Of a stretch of DNA of 64,000 bases, positions 36,348 through 46,102 are shown in pieces. The stretch is from the NCBI RefSeq assembly GCF_004329715.1, contig NZ_JXSY01000021.1, forward strand, positions 186,001 to 250,000, in the 5' to 3' direction. The notes beneath the pieces are model-generated. The model was given only the letters and a program-made list of their open reading frames with translations, did not search any database and had not been told where the DNA came from. The DNA is from Bowmanella sp. JS7-9 (GTDB lineage Bacteria; Pseudomonadota; Gammaproteobacteria; Enterobacterales; Alteromonadaceae). The translations under genes and the position numbers were made by a program. Each line of letters starts with the position of its first letter. The stretch's first letter is position 1.

Positions 36348-36779
36348 GTGATTGCGAAAATTCTCCACCATTTACGTCCCCTGATTGTATCCATGCTGAC
36401 TATTTTGTTGTGTTTTGCCGTACTGGATGGGATCTGGCTGGGATTAATCGCCCAGTCCTGGTATCAAACTGAGATGGCGAGCCTACTGCGTAATGAATTT
36501 ATCCAGTGGCCGTGGCTGGTGTTTTATCTGAGCTATTCTGCCGTGGTGTTGGTATTAACCGTCATCGCCAATCGCGAAAAGCCCTGGTGGTACGCAGGTA
36601 TTGATGGCGCCTTTTTAGGGCTGGCCAGTTACGGGGCATATAACCTGACCAACTACAGCATTATTGAAGGTTACAGCCTGTTTATTACGCTGGTGGACTG
36701 GAGCTGGGGCATTTTTGTGACCAGCATGAGTGCCATCGCCGGTTGGTGGGGCTTTAACCTGAAAACCAAGCCTAATTAA
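36348..36779 (+). CDS. DUF2177 family membrane protein
   Basis: A 143-residue protein with four hydrophobic helices. The DUF2177 signatures are FAVLDGIWLGLIAQSWYQTEM near residues 25-45 and ASYGAYNLTNYSII in the third helix, with VDWSWGIFVTS in the fourth. Starts with GTG. Inner-membrane protein of unknown function, alone between the zinc-ribbon gene and the EF-P-like gene. Confidence 0.8.
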   Translation: MIAKILHHLRPLIVSMLTILLCFAVLDGIWLGLIAQSWYQTEMASLLRNEFIQWPWLVFYLSYSAVVLVLTVIANREKPWWYAGIDGAFLGLASYGAYNLTNYSIIEGYSLFITLVDWSWGIFVTSMSAIAGWWGFNLKTKPN

Positions 36780-36902
36780 TACATTCAGGCGCTTATTTAG
36801 TTATCAGTGGCTTTTCCAAAGAGCAAAAATGCTGGAAAATAGCCGGCGAATTTTAAAGCTAGTTGTCGGCTGCGCGCTGACTCAACAACGCAGGATTACC
36901 CC

Positions 36903-37478
36903 ATGCCAAAGGCAAGTGAAATCAAAAAGAACAACACCATCATTTTTGATGGCAAAACCTGTATCGTGCGCGATATCGAGCGCTCTGTGCCGCAAGGCCG
37001 TGCGGGTGGCAGCATCTACCGTATGCGTATGTATGATGTCGTGACCGGTCAGAAGTTTGATGAGACCTTCAAAGACTCTGACATGCTGGATTATGCGGAT
37101 CTGATCCGTCGTCCTGCGATGTTTTCTTATATGGATGGCGACGAGTTCGTGTTCATGGATAAAGAAGATTACACCCCATATCACCTGAACAAAGACTCTG
37201 TGGGCGATGACGCCTTGTTTTTCAATGAAGAGACTGACGGTATTCAGGTCATTATCGTGAGTGAAGTGCCAGTGGCGCTGGATATGCCAATGAGCGTTGA
37301 ATTGCAGGTGGAAGAAACTGATCCGTCAATCAAAGGTGCATCAGCGACCTCGCGTACTAAACCAGCCAAGCTGACTACCGGTCTGGTTGTTCAGGTACCT
37401 GAATACATCAGCACTGGCGAATGGATCAAAATCAACACCGAAGAGCGCAAGTTCCAAAGTCGCGGTGACAAGCACTAA
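36903..37478 (+). CDS. yeiP: elongation factor P-like protein YeiP (EfpL)
   Basis: A 191-residue EF-P paralogue with three beta-barrel domains: a KOW-like N-terminal domain (1-65), an OB domain (66-130), and a third OB domain ending [18 protein letters not shown]. The tip of the first domain reads [16 protein letters not shown], the YeiP/EfpL type, instead of the lysine loop of true EF-P. Such proteins rescue ribosomes at difficult sequences without the usual lysine modification. A strong terminator follows. Confidence 0.9.
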   Translation: MPKASEIKKNNTIIFDGKTCIVRDIERSVPQGRAGGSIYRMRMYDVVTGQKFDETFKDSDMLDYADLIRRPAMFSYMDGDEFVFMDKEDYTPYHLNKDSVGDDALFFNEETDGIQVIIVSEVPVALDMPMSVELQVEETDPSIKGASATSRTKPAKLTTGLVVQVPEYISTGEWIKINTEERKFQSRGDKH

Positions 37479-37498
37479 GACGCAAGTTCTGTGTTGCA

Positions 37499-37525
37499 AA
37501 GGCGGGCTCAGGCTCGCCTTTTTTG
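37499..37525 (+). terminator. rho-independent terminator of yeiP
   Basis: AAAGGCGGGC-TCAG-GCTCGCCTTT, a 10-bp stem with one G-T pair, then further T residues. Confidence 0.88.
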
Positions 37526-37631
37526 TTGCTGTGATTAGCTTTAACTCAATTTGTATTATGCCAGTCGCACAAAAGCATTTTATGCGGTGTTTACTGATAA
37601 GCTTGCACAAAAATACACAAGAGATAGTTAA

Positions 37632-38285
37632 ATGCGTGCCACTGTATTGATGTTGTTTGTGATGTTAGGCGGTTGCGTCGGTGTAAATTCGCCCCGGATC
37701 ACTCAATGGCCAATTACTTTTGATGCTGAACGTGAACAGTTGTCGCTGGAATACATGCGCGAACACTACGGTATTGTGCAGGAAAAAGCGGCGATCTCCC
37801 CCAATATGGTGGTAGTCCACTGGACAGTGGTTCCTACGTTGCAAAAAACCTTTGAGGTATTTAACCCCTCTACTTTGCCAGCGTCGCGGGCAAAAATCAG
37901 TGCGGCCAGTGGGTTAAATGTCTCGGCGCATTTTTTGGTGGATCGTGATGGCAGTATCTACCAGTTGCTGCCGACCAACGTCTTCGCCCGTCACGTGATT
38001 GGCCTTAATCACACCGCCATCGGTATTGAGAATATCGCCGACGGTGAAGCGCTGCCGCTGACTGAGGCGCAAATCGAGGCAAATATCCGCTTAATCCGTT
38101 ATCTGGCTGGTAAGCACGCAATTGACTATGTGATAGGTCATCACGAGTATCAACGCTTTATCGGTCACCCATTGTGGAAAGAAAAAGACGCCAGTTACCT
38201 GACTGAAAAAACCGACCCCGGAGATGCCAATATGCAGATTATTCGTGCCGGTTTGGACGATTTGAATCTGCTGCCACTGCCGTGA
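37632..38285 (+). CDS. N-acetylmuramoyl-L-alanine amidase, lipoprotein (Amidase_2)
   Basis: A 217-residue lipoprotein with lipobox LGGC (Cys15). The mature part is a zinc amidase of the AmpD/PGRP fold: VVHWT supplies the first zinc ligand His63, a second block reads HVIGLNHTAIGIENI, and GHHEYQRF gives late His residues. It would cleave the MurNAc-L-Ala bond at the cell envelope. The downstream minus-strand pair encodes two further peptidoglycan- or envelope-related proteins, so the locus is a small peptidoglycan-turnover neighbourhood. Confidence 0.88.
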   Translation: MRATVLMLFVMLGGCVGVNSPRITQWPITFDAEREQLSLEYMREHYGIVQEKAAISPNMVVVHWTVVPTLQKTFEVFNPSTLPASRAKISAASGLNVSAHFLVDRDGSIYQLLPTNVFARHVIGLNHTAIGIENIADGEALPLTEAQIEANIRLIRYLAGKHAIDYVIGHHEYQRFIGHPLWKEKDASYLTEKTDPGDANMQIIRAGLDDLNLLPLP

Positions 38286-38287
38286 AA

Positions 38288-39103
38288 TCAGGGCGTGGTA
38301 CTTATCAATTGCTCGAAAACGAAATCGATCATCTGTTGCTGCTCCGTTAGATGGTCTTGGCCAAAGCCATCGTCATCGACGCGTTCAGCTTCAATATTGA
38401 TATAGCGTCGTCCCTGCTTTTCTGCCAGCACTGATAAAGAGCCGTCATCCTCATCTGGCTCCGTAGCAACCTGCGGATTTTGCAGCACCACGTTGAATCC
38501 GGCTTGTTGCATGTGTGCATAATCGGTCGGCTCGGTAATAAAAAACAGGTCGTCTTCATCCTGACCCGCATCATGCACCTTTAACAGGTATTTAGCGCCT
38601 TGCGCCAATTTGTCCTGATAACGCTTGATAGAGATAGTGCCGCGGCCCTGATGGCCATCATCATCGAATCCTTGCGTGTTGTTGTGAATGGCGACCCAAT
38701 TGGGCGTTTGCAATTGAGCCAGAATAAAATCGGCCAGTTGCTGACTGAGCGCCATGGCGGTAACAAAATCCGGGGAGGTGCTTGTGAGGTCTTTGTTCAG
38801 TTTTAAAAGCGTCGCCTCGCGCCCGGCTGGGGTAAAAATGCGATTCGGATCAATCTCATAGTGCTGCTCGCCGATCTGCAAGTGAATGTGTCGTTGTCCG
38901 GATTGCTGCAGACGTACAAATTTGCCGCCAGTTTGTGTTACTTTGTTGGCCAGATATTGATTGGCGATGTTTTCATTCTGATGGGGGGCGAAAAACACCC
39001 AGGTATTCAGCTGTTCGCCGCTGGTAATCTCCAGCGAGATATCCGGTTGTGGAGCAAATAACAGCGACTGGCTTAACGCCAGTAACCCAACACTCGTCAA
39101 CAT
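38288..39103 (-). CDS. secreted protein of unknown function, linked to an LD-carboxypeptidase
   Basis: A 271-residue protein with a short hydrophobic N-terminus (MLTSVGLLALSQSLLFA) as a likely signal. A conserved-looking core reads YEIDPNRIFTPAGREATL and WVAIHNNTQGFDDDG, which resembles an envelope hydrolase-like fold, but I cannot name the family. Its start abuts the stop of the LD-carboxypeptidase gene (zero spacing), implying a two-gene operon and a possible role in murein peptide processing. Confidence 0.65.
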   Translation of the reverse strand: MLTSVGLLALSQSLLFAPQPDISLEITSGEQLNTWVFFAPHQNENIANQYLANKVTQTGGKFVRLQQSGQRHIHLQIGEQHYEIDPNRIFTPAGREATLLKLNKDLTSTSPDFVTAMALSQQLADFILAQLQTPNWVAIHNNTQGFDDDGHQGRGTISIKRYQDKLAQGAKYLLKVHDAGQDEDDLFFITEPTDYAHMQQAGFNVVLQNPQVATEPDEDDGSLSVLAEKQGRRYINIEAERVDDDGFGQDHLTEQQQMIDFVFEQLISTTP

Positions 39104-40141
39104 TTAGCTCACCCCACTTTCCAATAACTGAATAGCGGGCTGACTGGTATCCAACCGCGCGCGGACCCCAATGGGAATCGTTGCCAGGTCGTCAATATGA
39201 CCGATCATCAGGCCGCGTATCACTGGGATGCCCAAGGGTTGTAAATGATCGTTAAGCACCTGCTCGATGCTCAAGCTATTGCCATCTATTTCACAATCGC
39301 TGCATTTTCCAAACGCAATGCCCGCAAGTTGTTGTAATTTTCCTGCAAGTTTTAAATGTGTGAGCATGCCATCAATGCGATAGGGCGCCTCGCTGACATC
39401 CTCCAGAATCAGAATATTGCCGCGATAGTCCGGCTCGTAGGGCGTGCCGACTAACTTAACCATTAGCGACAGGTTGCCGCCGATAAGTTTACCTTCCGCT
39501 ACCCCCGGTGTAATGACGGTGATGCGGTTGTCGCGCTCGGCGCGGCCCTCTGCTGTTTCAAACGCTGGTGGCGCAGCGATGGTGGCAGCCTGGGCGTCAA
39601 ACAGCACCTGCTTGAACTGACTAAGGGTGTAATCTGTGAAGTTCTGCGCGGCGATCGGGCCATGAAACGTGACCATGCCGGTTTGGGTATAAATGGCGTT
39701 GAGCAGAGCCGTTACATCGCTGTAGCCGATTATCACTTTAGGATGTTTGGCGATGCTGGCGTAATCCAGATAAGGCAAGATACGGGGGGAGCCATAGCCC
39801 CCGCGCAAGCAGAAGATGGCATCAACGTCCGGATCTTTGAACATGGCGTTGACATCCGCTGCGCGGACTTGGTCCTCGCCGGCCAAATAGCCGTGTCTCG
39901 CATACAAATGCTGGCCGGTTTTTACCTTAAAGCCGAACGATTTGAGAATATCGATAGCAAAGCCAATATCCTGGTTTTCCATGACATTACTGCTTGGCGC
40001 AATCAGGCCAACGGTTTGACCGGCGCGTAAACGCGGTGGTTTATGCATCCCGGTTTTGCTTTGTGCGAAAGCCAGGGTGGGTTGCATCGCCGTTGCCAAA
40101 GCGCTGATGATTGCGGTATGAATAAACTCACGTCGTTCCAT
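39104..40141 (-). CDS. LD-carboxypeptidase (peptidase S66 family)
   Basis: A 345-residue serine peptidase of the LdcA/MccF family. It cleaves the L,D bond to terminal D-Ala in murein tetrapeptide, or related peptides. The N-terminus MERREFIHTAIISALATAM looks like a twin-arginine-type export signal, which is unusual because LdcA is normally cytosolic. Family motifs seen are VGLIAPSS, FCLRGGYGSPRILPYLD, the nucleophile block IGYSDVTALL, and FHGPIAA. A periplasmic form would act on mature peptidoglycan. Confidence 0.85.
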   Translation of the reverse strand: MERREFIHTAIISALATAMQPTLAFAQSKTGMHKPPRLRAGQTVGLIAPSSNVMENQDIGFAIDILKSFGFKVKTGQHLYARHGYLAGEDQVRAADVNAMFKDPDVDAIFCLRGGYGSPRILPYLDYASIAKHPKVIIGYSDVTALLNAIYTQTGMVTFHGPIAAQNFTDYTLSQFKQVLFDAQAATIAAPPAFETAEGRAERDNRITVITPGVAEGKLIGGNLSLMVKLVGTPYEPDYRGNILILEDVSEAPYRIDGMLTHLKLAGKLQQLAGIAFGKCSDCEIDGNSLSIEQVLNDHLQPLGIPVIRGLMIGHIDDLATIPIGVRARLDTSQPAIQLLESGVS

Positions 40142-40336
40142 TATTTTGCTCTCGATAATTCCCTAAGTGGTAACCCATTATTGGGAATTCGCGGGTAAAT
40201 GTCATGATATGTGGCAACAACTGGTCGTGTTCCCGCTCATTTCAGCGTATTGACTGAGCATATGCACAGAGACAGGGCGACTTGTTTTTATCAAAGCTTT
40301 GAGGTGAGGTAGAATGTCTTTTTTCGTTATACAGAT

Positions 40337-40822
40337 ATGCAAATGACAGTGCCATTTCACTATTCGACCACGTTTGTATTGGATAAAAGCCATTTCAGTG
40401 AAACGTTTGATGCCTCGGTGCCGCCAATAGAAGGGGTTAAACCTTATACAAAGGCGATATTAATCGCGCTGTTTGGCGTGGTTTTACTATACGGGACGCC
40501 CGTTAGTGGCTATCTGGCCTGGTTTATTATCTGCCTTGGTGCCGTTGAGGCATTGAGTGTAAAGTTTCGCAAGGCCTGGTGGCTGTGGCGGCAGTTATTA
40601 AGCCGCAGTGCGAACAGCCCGGTAGAACTGAAAATGGATGAATCCGGCATTTATTGGCAGTCTGCTTACGTTAACAATCAGCTTCGCTGGGATGAGCTAA
40701 ATCGAATTGAATCTACCGAGGCCGGTTGGCTTTTGCACAGTCAGGCTGGTAGAACCTATTTATCTAATCGTTGTTTAAACGATGAGGCGTTAGCGTTTCT
40801 ACAACGCCAATCGACCAGATAA
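40337..40822 (+). CDS. YcxB-like membrane protein
   Basis: A 161-residue protein. Residues about 38-75 hold two hydrophobic helices; the N-terminus (FHYSTTFVLDKSHF) and the C-terminal soluble part (MDESGIYWQSAYVNNQLRWDELNRIESTEAGWLLH) follow the YcxB pattern, in which a short PH-like domain follows two helices. Start uncertain by two codons (an ATG at 40343 is equally good). Function unknown. Confidence 0.7.
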   Translation: MQMTVPFHYSTTFVLDKSHFSETFDASVPPIEGVKPYTKAILIALFGVVLLYGTPVSGYLAWFIICLGAVEALSVKFRKAWWLWRQLLSRSANSPVELKMDESGIYWQSAYVNNQLRWDELNRIESTEAGWLLHSQAGRTYLSNRCLNDEALAFLQRQSTR

Positions 40823-41002
40823 GAACGTTACGTTTCGAAATCGTAACTGCGTGCGCGGCCTTGCATACCTGATGTTGGCCCGCATGCAACTACGCTACAC
40901 ATTTACACAAAACGCTACAGATTAGACTCTGCCTCGCATTCATACTTCCATCTGTAATCCGACGTTGTCGGTATCAAACTTACCTTACAAGAGAAGGAAA
41001 AC

Positions 41003-41455
41003 ATGATGCGAATTTGGCCCGCTTTACTTCTGTTACTCAATGGCTGTGCGACCCAGGGTGTGGATCGTGCCAGTCAGAATCAAATTATCCAGCAGTTCTA
41101 CGCGCAGGTAGTCAATGCTGAACCCGTCAAGCTGGCATCGCATGTTAAAACGGGCATGCTGATTGGCGGTGTCAGTGGTTTTCTGGATGAATTAGATGGC
41201 AATTCTGAAGATATGATTGCGGGTGGTTTAGTCGGATTACTGTTTGGTGGTTTGTTTACCGCTATAGCGGAAGGCGATGATGATGCCACCCAGTACCAAT
41301 TGTATTCTCCTGAATATGGGGAATTCAGTTTTGTACAAAAAGAATGGATTGATATTACCAGCGGCTGCGTCAAAGTCAGTCGCGCTGAGATAGATCGTTT
41401 ATCCACTGCCGAGCCGGCGATGTGTGAGTTTGACAACTATGTCGAAGTGGAGTGA
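41003..41455 (+). CDS. small lipoprotein with glycine-zipper segment
   Basis: A 150-residue lipoprotein with lipobox LNGC. A Gly-rich hydrophobic segment of about 35 residues (MLIGGVSGFLDELDGN, MIAGGLVGLLFGGLFTAIAEG) resembles the glycine zippers that span the outer membrane. The C-terminal half is polar with two cysteines. AGAAGG lies before the start. No known domain beyond this. Confidence 0.65.
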   Translation: MMRIWPALLLLLNGCATQGVDRASQNQIIQQFYAQVVNAEPVKLASHVKTGMLIGGVSGFLDELDGNSEDMIAGGLVGLLFGGLFTAIAEGDDDATQYQLYSPEYGEFSFVQKEWIDITSGCVKVSRAEIDRLSTAEPAMCEFDNYVEVE

Positions 41456-41526
41456 TTTGGCTGTTTATTGACCGGCATTAAGTCCTGTGCTTTGCTGCTG
41501 ACTTCTCTGATGATGGAATAGCCCTA

Positions 41527-42492
41527 ATGAAATCATGGTTTGCATTACTGATTGCTACACTCGCTCTGTTAACCAGCAACACCACTCTGGCAGGTGGCGA
41601 TGTAAAAATGATCCCTGTGCAGACGCCCAAAGGCACATTTGAGGTTTACACCCGTAAAGTGGGAGATAATCCCAAAATTAAATTGCTGTTATTGCATGGC
41701 GGGCCGGGCGCTACCCATGAGTATTTCGAAATTCTCGATCAATATCTGCCCGCACAAGACATCGAATACTATTACTACGACCAGCTGGGATCGGCCTTCA
41801 GTGATCAGCCAGATGAGCCGGCATTATGGGAAATCCCGCGTTTTGTTGATGAAGTGGAGCAAGTCAGGCAAGCGCTGGGCTTGAACAAAGACAACTTCTT
41901 TTTGCTGGGGCATTCGTGGGGCGGCATTCTTGCCATCGAATATGCCTTGCAACATCAGCAACACCTGAAAGGCTTAATCATTTCTAACATGATGGCCAGT
42001 GTGCCTGAATATAATCGCTACGCCGATCAGGTGCTGAAAACCACAATCGATCCTGCTGTGTTAGCGGAGCTACAAGCCATCGAAGCGGCAGGGGATTTCG
42101 CAAACCCCAGATATATGGAGCTGCTAGTTCCTAACCATTATGAAAAACATGTGTTACGTATGCCGGCCGAGCAGTGGCCTGATGCAGTTAACCGCGCGTT
42201 TAGTAAGATTAACAATTCAATCTACATACCACTGCAGGGTCCCAGCGAACTGGGTGCCAGTGGCAAGTTAGAAAACTGGCAGCGTTTTGAGGAGCTAAAA
42301 ACCATCACAGTGCCCACCTTAGTCATCGCGGCAACCCATGACACGATGGAACCCGCTTATATGGAATCGATGGCCTCGGCGCTACCAAACGGTGAGTATT
42401 TACTGTGCCCCAATGGCAGTCATATGGCGATGTGGGACGATGCAGATAACTATGCCGGCGGTTTGATTGCCTTCTTACAAAAGCACAAATAA
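41527..42492 (+). CDS. proline iminopeptidase-like alpha/beta hydrolase (S33), exported
   Basis: A 321-residue serine peptidase/hydrolase. A signal peptide (ALLIATLALLTSNTTLAGG) precedes the fold. The oxyanion region is LLHGGPGA at about 56-62, the nucleophile elbow is GHSWGG with Ser130, and the late Asp/His are in AATHDT and NGSHMAMW. The closest pattern is proline iminopeptidase, which removes N-terminal proline; most such enzymes are cytosolic, so the signal peptide suggests a periplasmic peptidase. A terminator follows. Confidence 0.87.
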   Translation: MKSWFALLIATLALLTSNTTLAGGDVKMIPVQTPKGTFEVYTRKVGDNPKIKLLLLHGGPGATHEYFEILDQYLPAQDIEYYYYDQLGSAFSDQPDEPALWEIPRFVDEVEQVRQALGLNKDNFFLLGHSWGGILAIEYALQHQQHLKGLIISNMMASVPEYNRYADQVLKTTIDPAVLAELQAIEAAGDFANPRYMELLVPNHYEKHVLRMPAEQWPDAVNRAFSKINNSIYIPLQGPSELGASGKLENWQRFEELKTITVPTLVIAATHDTMEPAYMESMASALPNGEYLLCPNGSHMAMWDDADNYAGGLIAFLQKHK

Positions 42493-42513
42493 GAAAGGTG
42501 AACGTATGATTTG

Positions 42514-42538
42514 GCGGTAACCCAGTTACCGCTTTTTT
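42514..42538 (+). terminator. rho-independent terminator
   Basis: GCGGTAAC-CCA-GTTACCGC, an 8-bp perfect stem followed by six T, after the S33 hydrolase gene. Confidence 0.9.
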
Positions 42539-42594
42539 ACGTTTACATGTTCTGCCATGCCTTAACCGATTATCCATTTTGAATGACTTAATTA

Positions 42595-42614
42595 TACTGT
42601 TTATATTTACAGTA
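42595..42614 (+). promoter_or_regulatory. LexA (SOS) box of yebG
   Basis: TACTGT-N8-ACAGTA, an exact match to the enterobacterial/gammaproteobacterial LexA operator TACTGT(AT)4ACAGTA including the flanking T/A. It overlaps a TATACT -10-like hexamer and lies 44 bp upstream of the yebG start, so LexA binding would block transcription until DNA damage. Confidence 0.9.
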
Positions 42615-42657
42615 TTTGTGTTATGCTGCACCGGTATTTATCCAACAGGAGAATGAA

Positions 42658-42948
42658 ATGGCAATTATTGTGCGCTATGTGGTGGAGCATAAAGGGGTCG
42701 AAAAAATGGTCACAACGGACAAAAAAGAAGCCGATCTGTACGATAAAATGCTCGATGTTGCGGATAACGTCGCAGAATATATCGAAGCGAAAGGTATTCG
42801 GTTGGAAGAGTCTGTGATGGAAGAATTGTCTATTCTGCTGGCCAAGAATAAGGACTCGGTTGGCAAACTGTTTAAAGGTACCCCAGCTGCCGACCTGCTA
42901 GAGGAAGAATCAGCCGAGGTCGTTAAGCTGGAAAAGAAGCAGGCCTGA
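42658..42948 (+). CDS. yebG: YebG family DNA damage-inducible protein
   Basis: A 96-residue protein. I start at the ATG after AACAGGAGAAT; the longer frame upstream runs through the LexA operator and is not coding. The sequence MAIIVRYVVEHKGVEKM, with TTDKKEADLYDKMLDVADN, matches YebG, a conserved SOS-induced protein of unknown molecular function. The LexA box and the terminator downstream (42971-42995) define a monocistronic SOS gene. Confidence 0.9.
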   Translation: MAIIVRYVVEHKGVEKMVTTDKKEADLYDKMLDVADNVAEYIEAKGIRLEESVMEELSILLAKNKDSVGKLFKGTPAADLLEEESAEVVKLEKKQA

Positions 42949-42970
42949 TTCCTGAATTCCGCATGTTGTT

Positions 42971-42995
42971 AAAACGAGCCGCTGGCTCGTTTTTT
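42971..42995 (+). terminator. rho-independent terminator of yebG
   Basis: AAAACGAGCC-GCT-GGCTCGTTTT, a 10-bp perfect stem with T-run; the A-run side also allows use from the other strand. Confidence 0.9.
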
Positions 42996-43108
42996 CGTTT
43001 TTAACCCGTCTGATTACCTGCCCAACTATACTTAGCCAGGTCGCCCGGATGTCCCGGACCCATGTCCCCGCGAGCGATGCTTTGCAAATATCGAATGAGG
43101 ACAATCCA

Positions 43109-43351
43109 ATGTTAATCAGGAAACAACGTCGAACAGCAATTATCAGAACCGCAGTGATTGGGGGATTCAGCTTGATGCTCGCAGCCTGTGCTGGCGGGAT
43201 GAATGGCATGGCTGATGCTGACTCCGGCCAATGCTGGTCGATGAAAGGTGGTGTGGGCGTATTGAAGAAAAATTCCTCCACTCAGGAAGAATGTAAGGAA
43301 CTCGGTGGTAAGTCCTGGTGCCCGGTGGGCGGGGGATGCATCAACCTGTAA
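43109..43351 (+). CDS. small cysteine-containing lipoprotein
   Basis: An 80-residue protein. I start at the ATG after GAGGACAATCCA; this gives a basic n-region, hydrophobic core and lipobox LAAC. The mature part of about 45 residues has four cysteines (QCWSMKGG, EECKELGG, WCPVGGGCINL), suggesting two disulfides. No recognised domain. It may be a small envelope stress or metal-related lipoprotein; nothing in context supports a role. Confidence 0.65.
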   Translation: MLIRKQRRTAIIRTAVIGGFSLMLAACAGGMNGMADADSGQCWSMKGGVGVLKKNSSTQEECKELGGKSWCPVGGGCINL

Positions 43352-43433
43352 TGATCAAGGCGGACAACAGTCCACTTTTTTCTGCCCTGTGACTTGGTAC
43401 ACTTGGCCTCGGTTTAACAACTAGTACCTGGTA

Positions 43434-43991
43434 GTGATGACAGGCAAAAGCTTACAAATTGGCTTGGGCGACTTTGATGCTCGGCTAAGAATCTATGTGG
43501 CGAATCCTCCGCCAATCCCAGAGATAATTGCACTGCATACCATCCAGCCGCTGGTGGCGGGGCAGGTACAGGCAATTGGCCAGCAATGTGGTAACGGTTG
43601 GCGCAAGGTATTTAATGTATACAGCAAGCTGGTGTTCGCTTTACCCCCTACATTCCCCATTGTGCGCGATGAATATCACCGATGGCAGGACTGGCGTGAT
43701 AACTGTTTATTGCAGTCAGGGTCTTGTTGCGCTTTGTTATTCAGCCCGCCCGATTTAACTCGGTTAACTGATAACGAAGGTCGCCCGGTTATCCATATTA
43801 TTGCCGGTCGGCAGCACGCCAGAGCCCTGATAGACGACAATCAATTGCATAGTCAGCTTGTTTGGCTAAATGGAGAGTTAGCACTGGATGCGGCGCAGCA
43901 TCTATTGGTGTGTCCGTATCTGGATTATCGCCAACTCAACAATGAGAAAATAGCGAAAGTCAGCGCCTTGCTGACTCCGCTATTATCGTAA
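43434..43991 (+). CDS. DUF6942-like protein of unknown function
   Basis: A 185-residue soluble protein without signal peptide. YVANPPPIPEI near the N-terminus, GWRKVFNVYSKLVF around residue 56, and a C-terminal HVIxGRQHA-type segment are the features I see; I believe this fits the uncharacterised DUF6942 proteins of Alteromonadales. No catalytic motif is evident. It converges on the chemoreceptor gene with 14 bp between stops. Confidence 0.6.
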   Translation: MMTGKSLQIGLGDFDARLRIYVANPPPIPEIIALHTIQPLVAGQVQAIGQQCGNGWRKVFNVYSKLVFALPPTFPIVRDEYHRWQDWRDNCLLQSGSCCALLFSPPDLTRLTDNEGRPVIHIIAGRQHARALIDDNQLHSQLVWLNGELALDAAQHLLVCPYLDYRQLNNEKIAKVSALLTPLLS

Positions 43992-44005
43992 GTTTGCCAT
44001 GTATT

Positions 44006-45988
44006 CTAGGGATGGCTGAGATCGTACAGTCGCTGCGATAGTTTGGCGGAATGGCCACTCATATTCGACAGGGTATTGGCATCTTCTGAGTTAAGCTCAT
44101 TACTCTCCCGAATTCCCTCGGCTAGCTTATGGATCTCACTGGCCACCGTGGCCTGTTCACTGGCCGCCACCGCAATTTGTGAGGTGCGATCGGCAATACC
44201 GCTAAACGCAGCAACAATTTCGCGAAATCCGGCAATGACTTTGTCGGAACGCTCCAGCGATTGCTCGGAAAGGTTTTGTGAATTATTGATAATTTCCACA
44301 CCACGTTTCGCGGAGTTTTGCAGTTGCGCGATCATATTTTCAATCTCATTGGCGGACGATTGTGAGCGGCCAGCGAGAGTGCGTACTTCATCTGCCACCA
44401 CCGCGAAACCACGACCTTGTTCACCGGCACGCGCGGCTTCGATAGCTGCATTGAGTGCCAGTAAGTTGGTTTGTTCGGAAATACTCTTTATCACGTCTAA
44501 TATGGCGCCCATCTGCTGCGAGTCTTCAGATAAACGGGTGATGATATCGGCGGTTTGCTGCAACACGCCTGCCAATTCACGGCTGGCCGCGTTATTCGCT
44601 TCCACATCCCCCATACGCCGTTGCACTAATTGCTGCGACTCGTCCACCGTGCCCGAGGTACTGCGGGTGTTATTGGCGACCTCAGTGGCGCTGCTGGCCA
44701 TCTGATTTATCGCTGCGGCAAGCATATTGTTTTCATTAAGCTGGCCCTCGGCACGCTTTTTCAGCACATTAGCCAGCTGGCTAAGTTTCTCTGCGCTGGA
44801 TTTCGATTCTTTTGCTTCCGATGCGATTTGGCGCAAGATACCATTCAAATGTTCGCCATAGTCATTTACCGCTTGCTTCAGTAAGCCAATTTCATCCAAC
44901 CGTTCGATTGTTAGTGTGGCAGAGGACCCGCCACTGATCAGGCGTTTAATCTGACTGGTAGTTTCGTCAATCCAATCCATCAGTTTGCGGCTATACAACA
45001 CCAGTATTACGCCAAATACGACCAGCAGCGGCAGCAAGGTCAGATATAGACTCAGGCTGAGTTTATTTACCGGGCTTTGCATTACACTCAGTGGCAGTAC
45101 CATGCCCATTTTCATGCCGTAGTCAGGTAAATTGAGCAGGGTGAGTAGGCTTTCTTCGCCATCTACCACGCCAGAGGGTAAATAACTCAGCGGGGCACCA
45201 CTGCTGATGGCGCTGGCTAATGGCGAAAGGCTTGAGTCTTGTTGTACTGCGTCACTGAGCATCTGCATATCCAGTCTGCTTTTACGAATAGCCGGAAAGC
45301 TGATGATTTGATTATTAGCACCCAGCGCAAAACTATAGCCCTGAGATTCCTGATTCTGACGCGCGAACAGTGCTGCCAGGCCTGATAATTTCAAGTCGAT
45401 GGTGGCCACGCCCCAGAAGGTGCCATTGGCTTTTATTGGTACGGTACAGGTCACCATCGCAACGCCACTGCTGGGGTCTTCATAGGCATCCGACCAACCA
45501 CACTGACCCGTCTTCAGTTGTTTGCCAACCGTGTACCAGGGCTCATTATGGTACCCGCTGCCGGCAGGGTCGTTGTAATCCTGTAACATTTCCAATTGGC
45601 CCGTATTGCCACGTGCCCAAAATAGCGAGTCTCGCTGCACAGAGGGGCTCAGGGCACCGGGCTCCGGCCACAAACCGCCGCCAGCAATATCCTGGTTACC
45701 AAATTGGTTGATGATGCCTGGTGCTTGCTCCACCAAAAGGGCTTTATTTGAAGAGGCTTGCTCAGCTAAGGCGGCAAGTGCTTGGGTGACCGCTTCGCCA
45801 CGAGCCAGTGCGACCTTTAATTCATTGGCACTGCTGTTGACCCGTAACTGGGTTTCGATTTCCATCTCATGCTGGATGATGGGCAATGCGAGCAATTGCA
45901 TGACACTGTAGATCACAATAATTGCTGTGAGCAGCAGGCCCCCCCCGAGGTACAGGGCTTTGGTGCGGATTAACATAGCTGGCTTCAT
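44006..45988 (-). CDS. methyl-accepting chemotaxis protein with periplasmic Cache-type sensor
   Basis: A 660-residue transmembrane chemoreceptor. TM1 lies at about residues 8-30, a periplasmic Cache-like sensor at about 35-300 ([60 protein letters not shown]), TM2 at about 310-330, a HAMP-like region next, and the MA signalling domain with its hairpin tip [33 protein letters not shown] start at the ATG giving MKPAML; a TTG upstream is less likely. No C-terminal CheR-binding pentapeptide. The GTWYxx and DAYED residues are typical of Cache domains that bind amino acids, but the ligand is unknown. Confidence 0.88.
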   Translation of the reverse strand: MKPAMLIRTKALYLGGGLLLTAIIVIYSVMQLLALPIIQHEMEIETQLRVNSSANELKVALARGEAVTQALAALAEQASSNKALLVEQAPGIINQFGNQDIAGGGLWPEPGALSPSVQRDSLFWARGNTGQLEMLQDYNDPAGSGYHNEPWYTVGKQLKTGQCGWSDAYEDPSSGVAMVTCTVPIKANGTFWGVATIDLKLSGLAALFARQNQESQGYSFALGANNQIISFPAIRKSRLDMQMLSDAVQQDSSLSPLASAISSGAPLSYLPSGVVDGEESLLTLLNLPDYGMKMGMVLPLSVMQSPVNKLSLSLYLTLLPLLVVFGVILVLYSRKLMDWIDETTSQIKRLISGGSSATLTIERLDEIGLLKQAVNDYGEHLNGILRQIASEAKESKSSAEKLSQLANVLKKRAEGQLNENNMLAAAINQMASSATEVANNTRSTSGTVDESQQLVQRRMGDVEANNAASRELAGVLQQTADIITRLSEDSQQMGAILDVIKSISEQTNLLALNAAIEAARAGEQGRGFAVVADEVRTLAGRSQSSANEIENMIAQLQNSAKRGVEIINNSQNLSEQSLERSDKVIAGFREIVAAFSGIADRTSQIAVAASEQATVASEIHKLAEGIRESNELNSEDANTLSNMSGHSAKLSQRLYDLSHP

Positions 45989-46102
45989 AGAACTTGCTCT
46001 TATCAAACATAATCACGGCATGTTTGAGCATAGACCAGACTACTTCGCAGACGCTAAATTTGAATTAAAAATCAGTGACTAAGTGTGTGGCAGCGACTGG
46101 CG

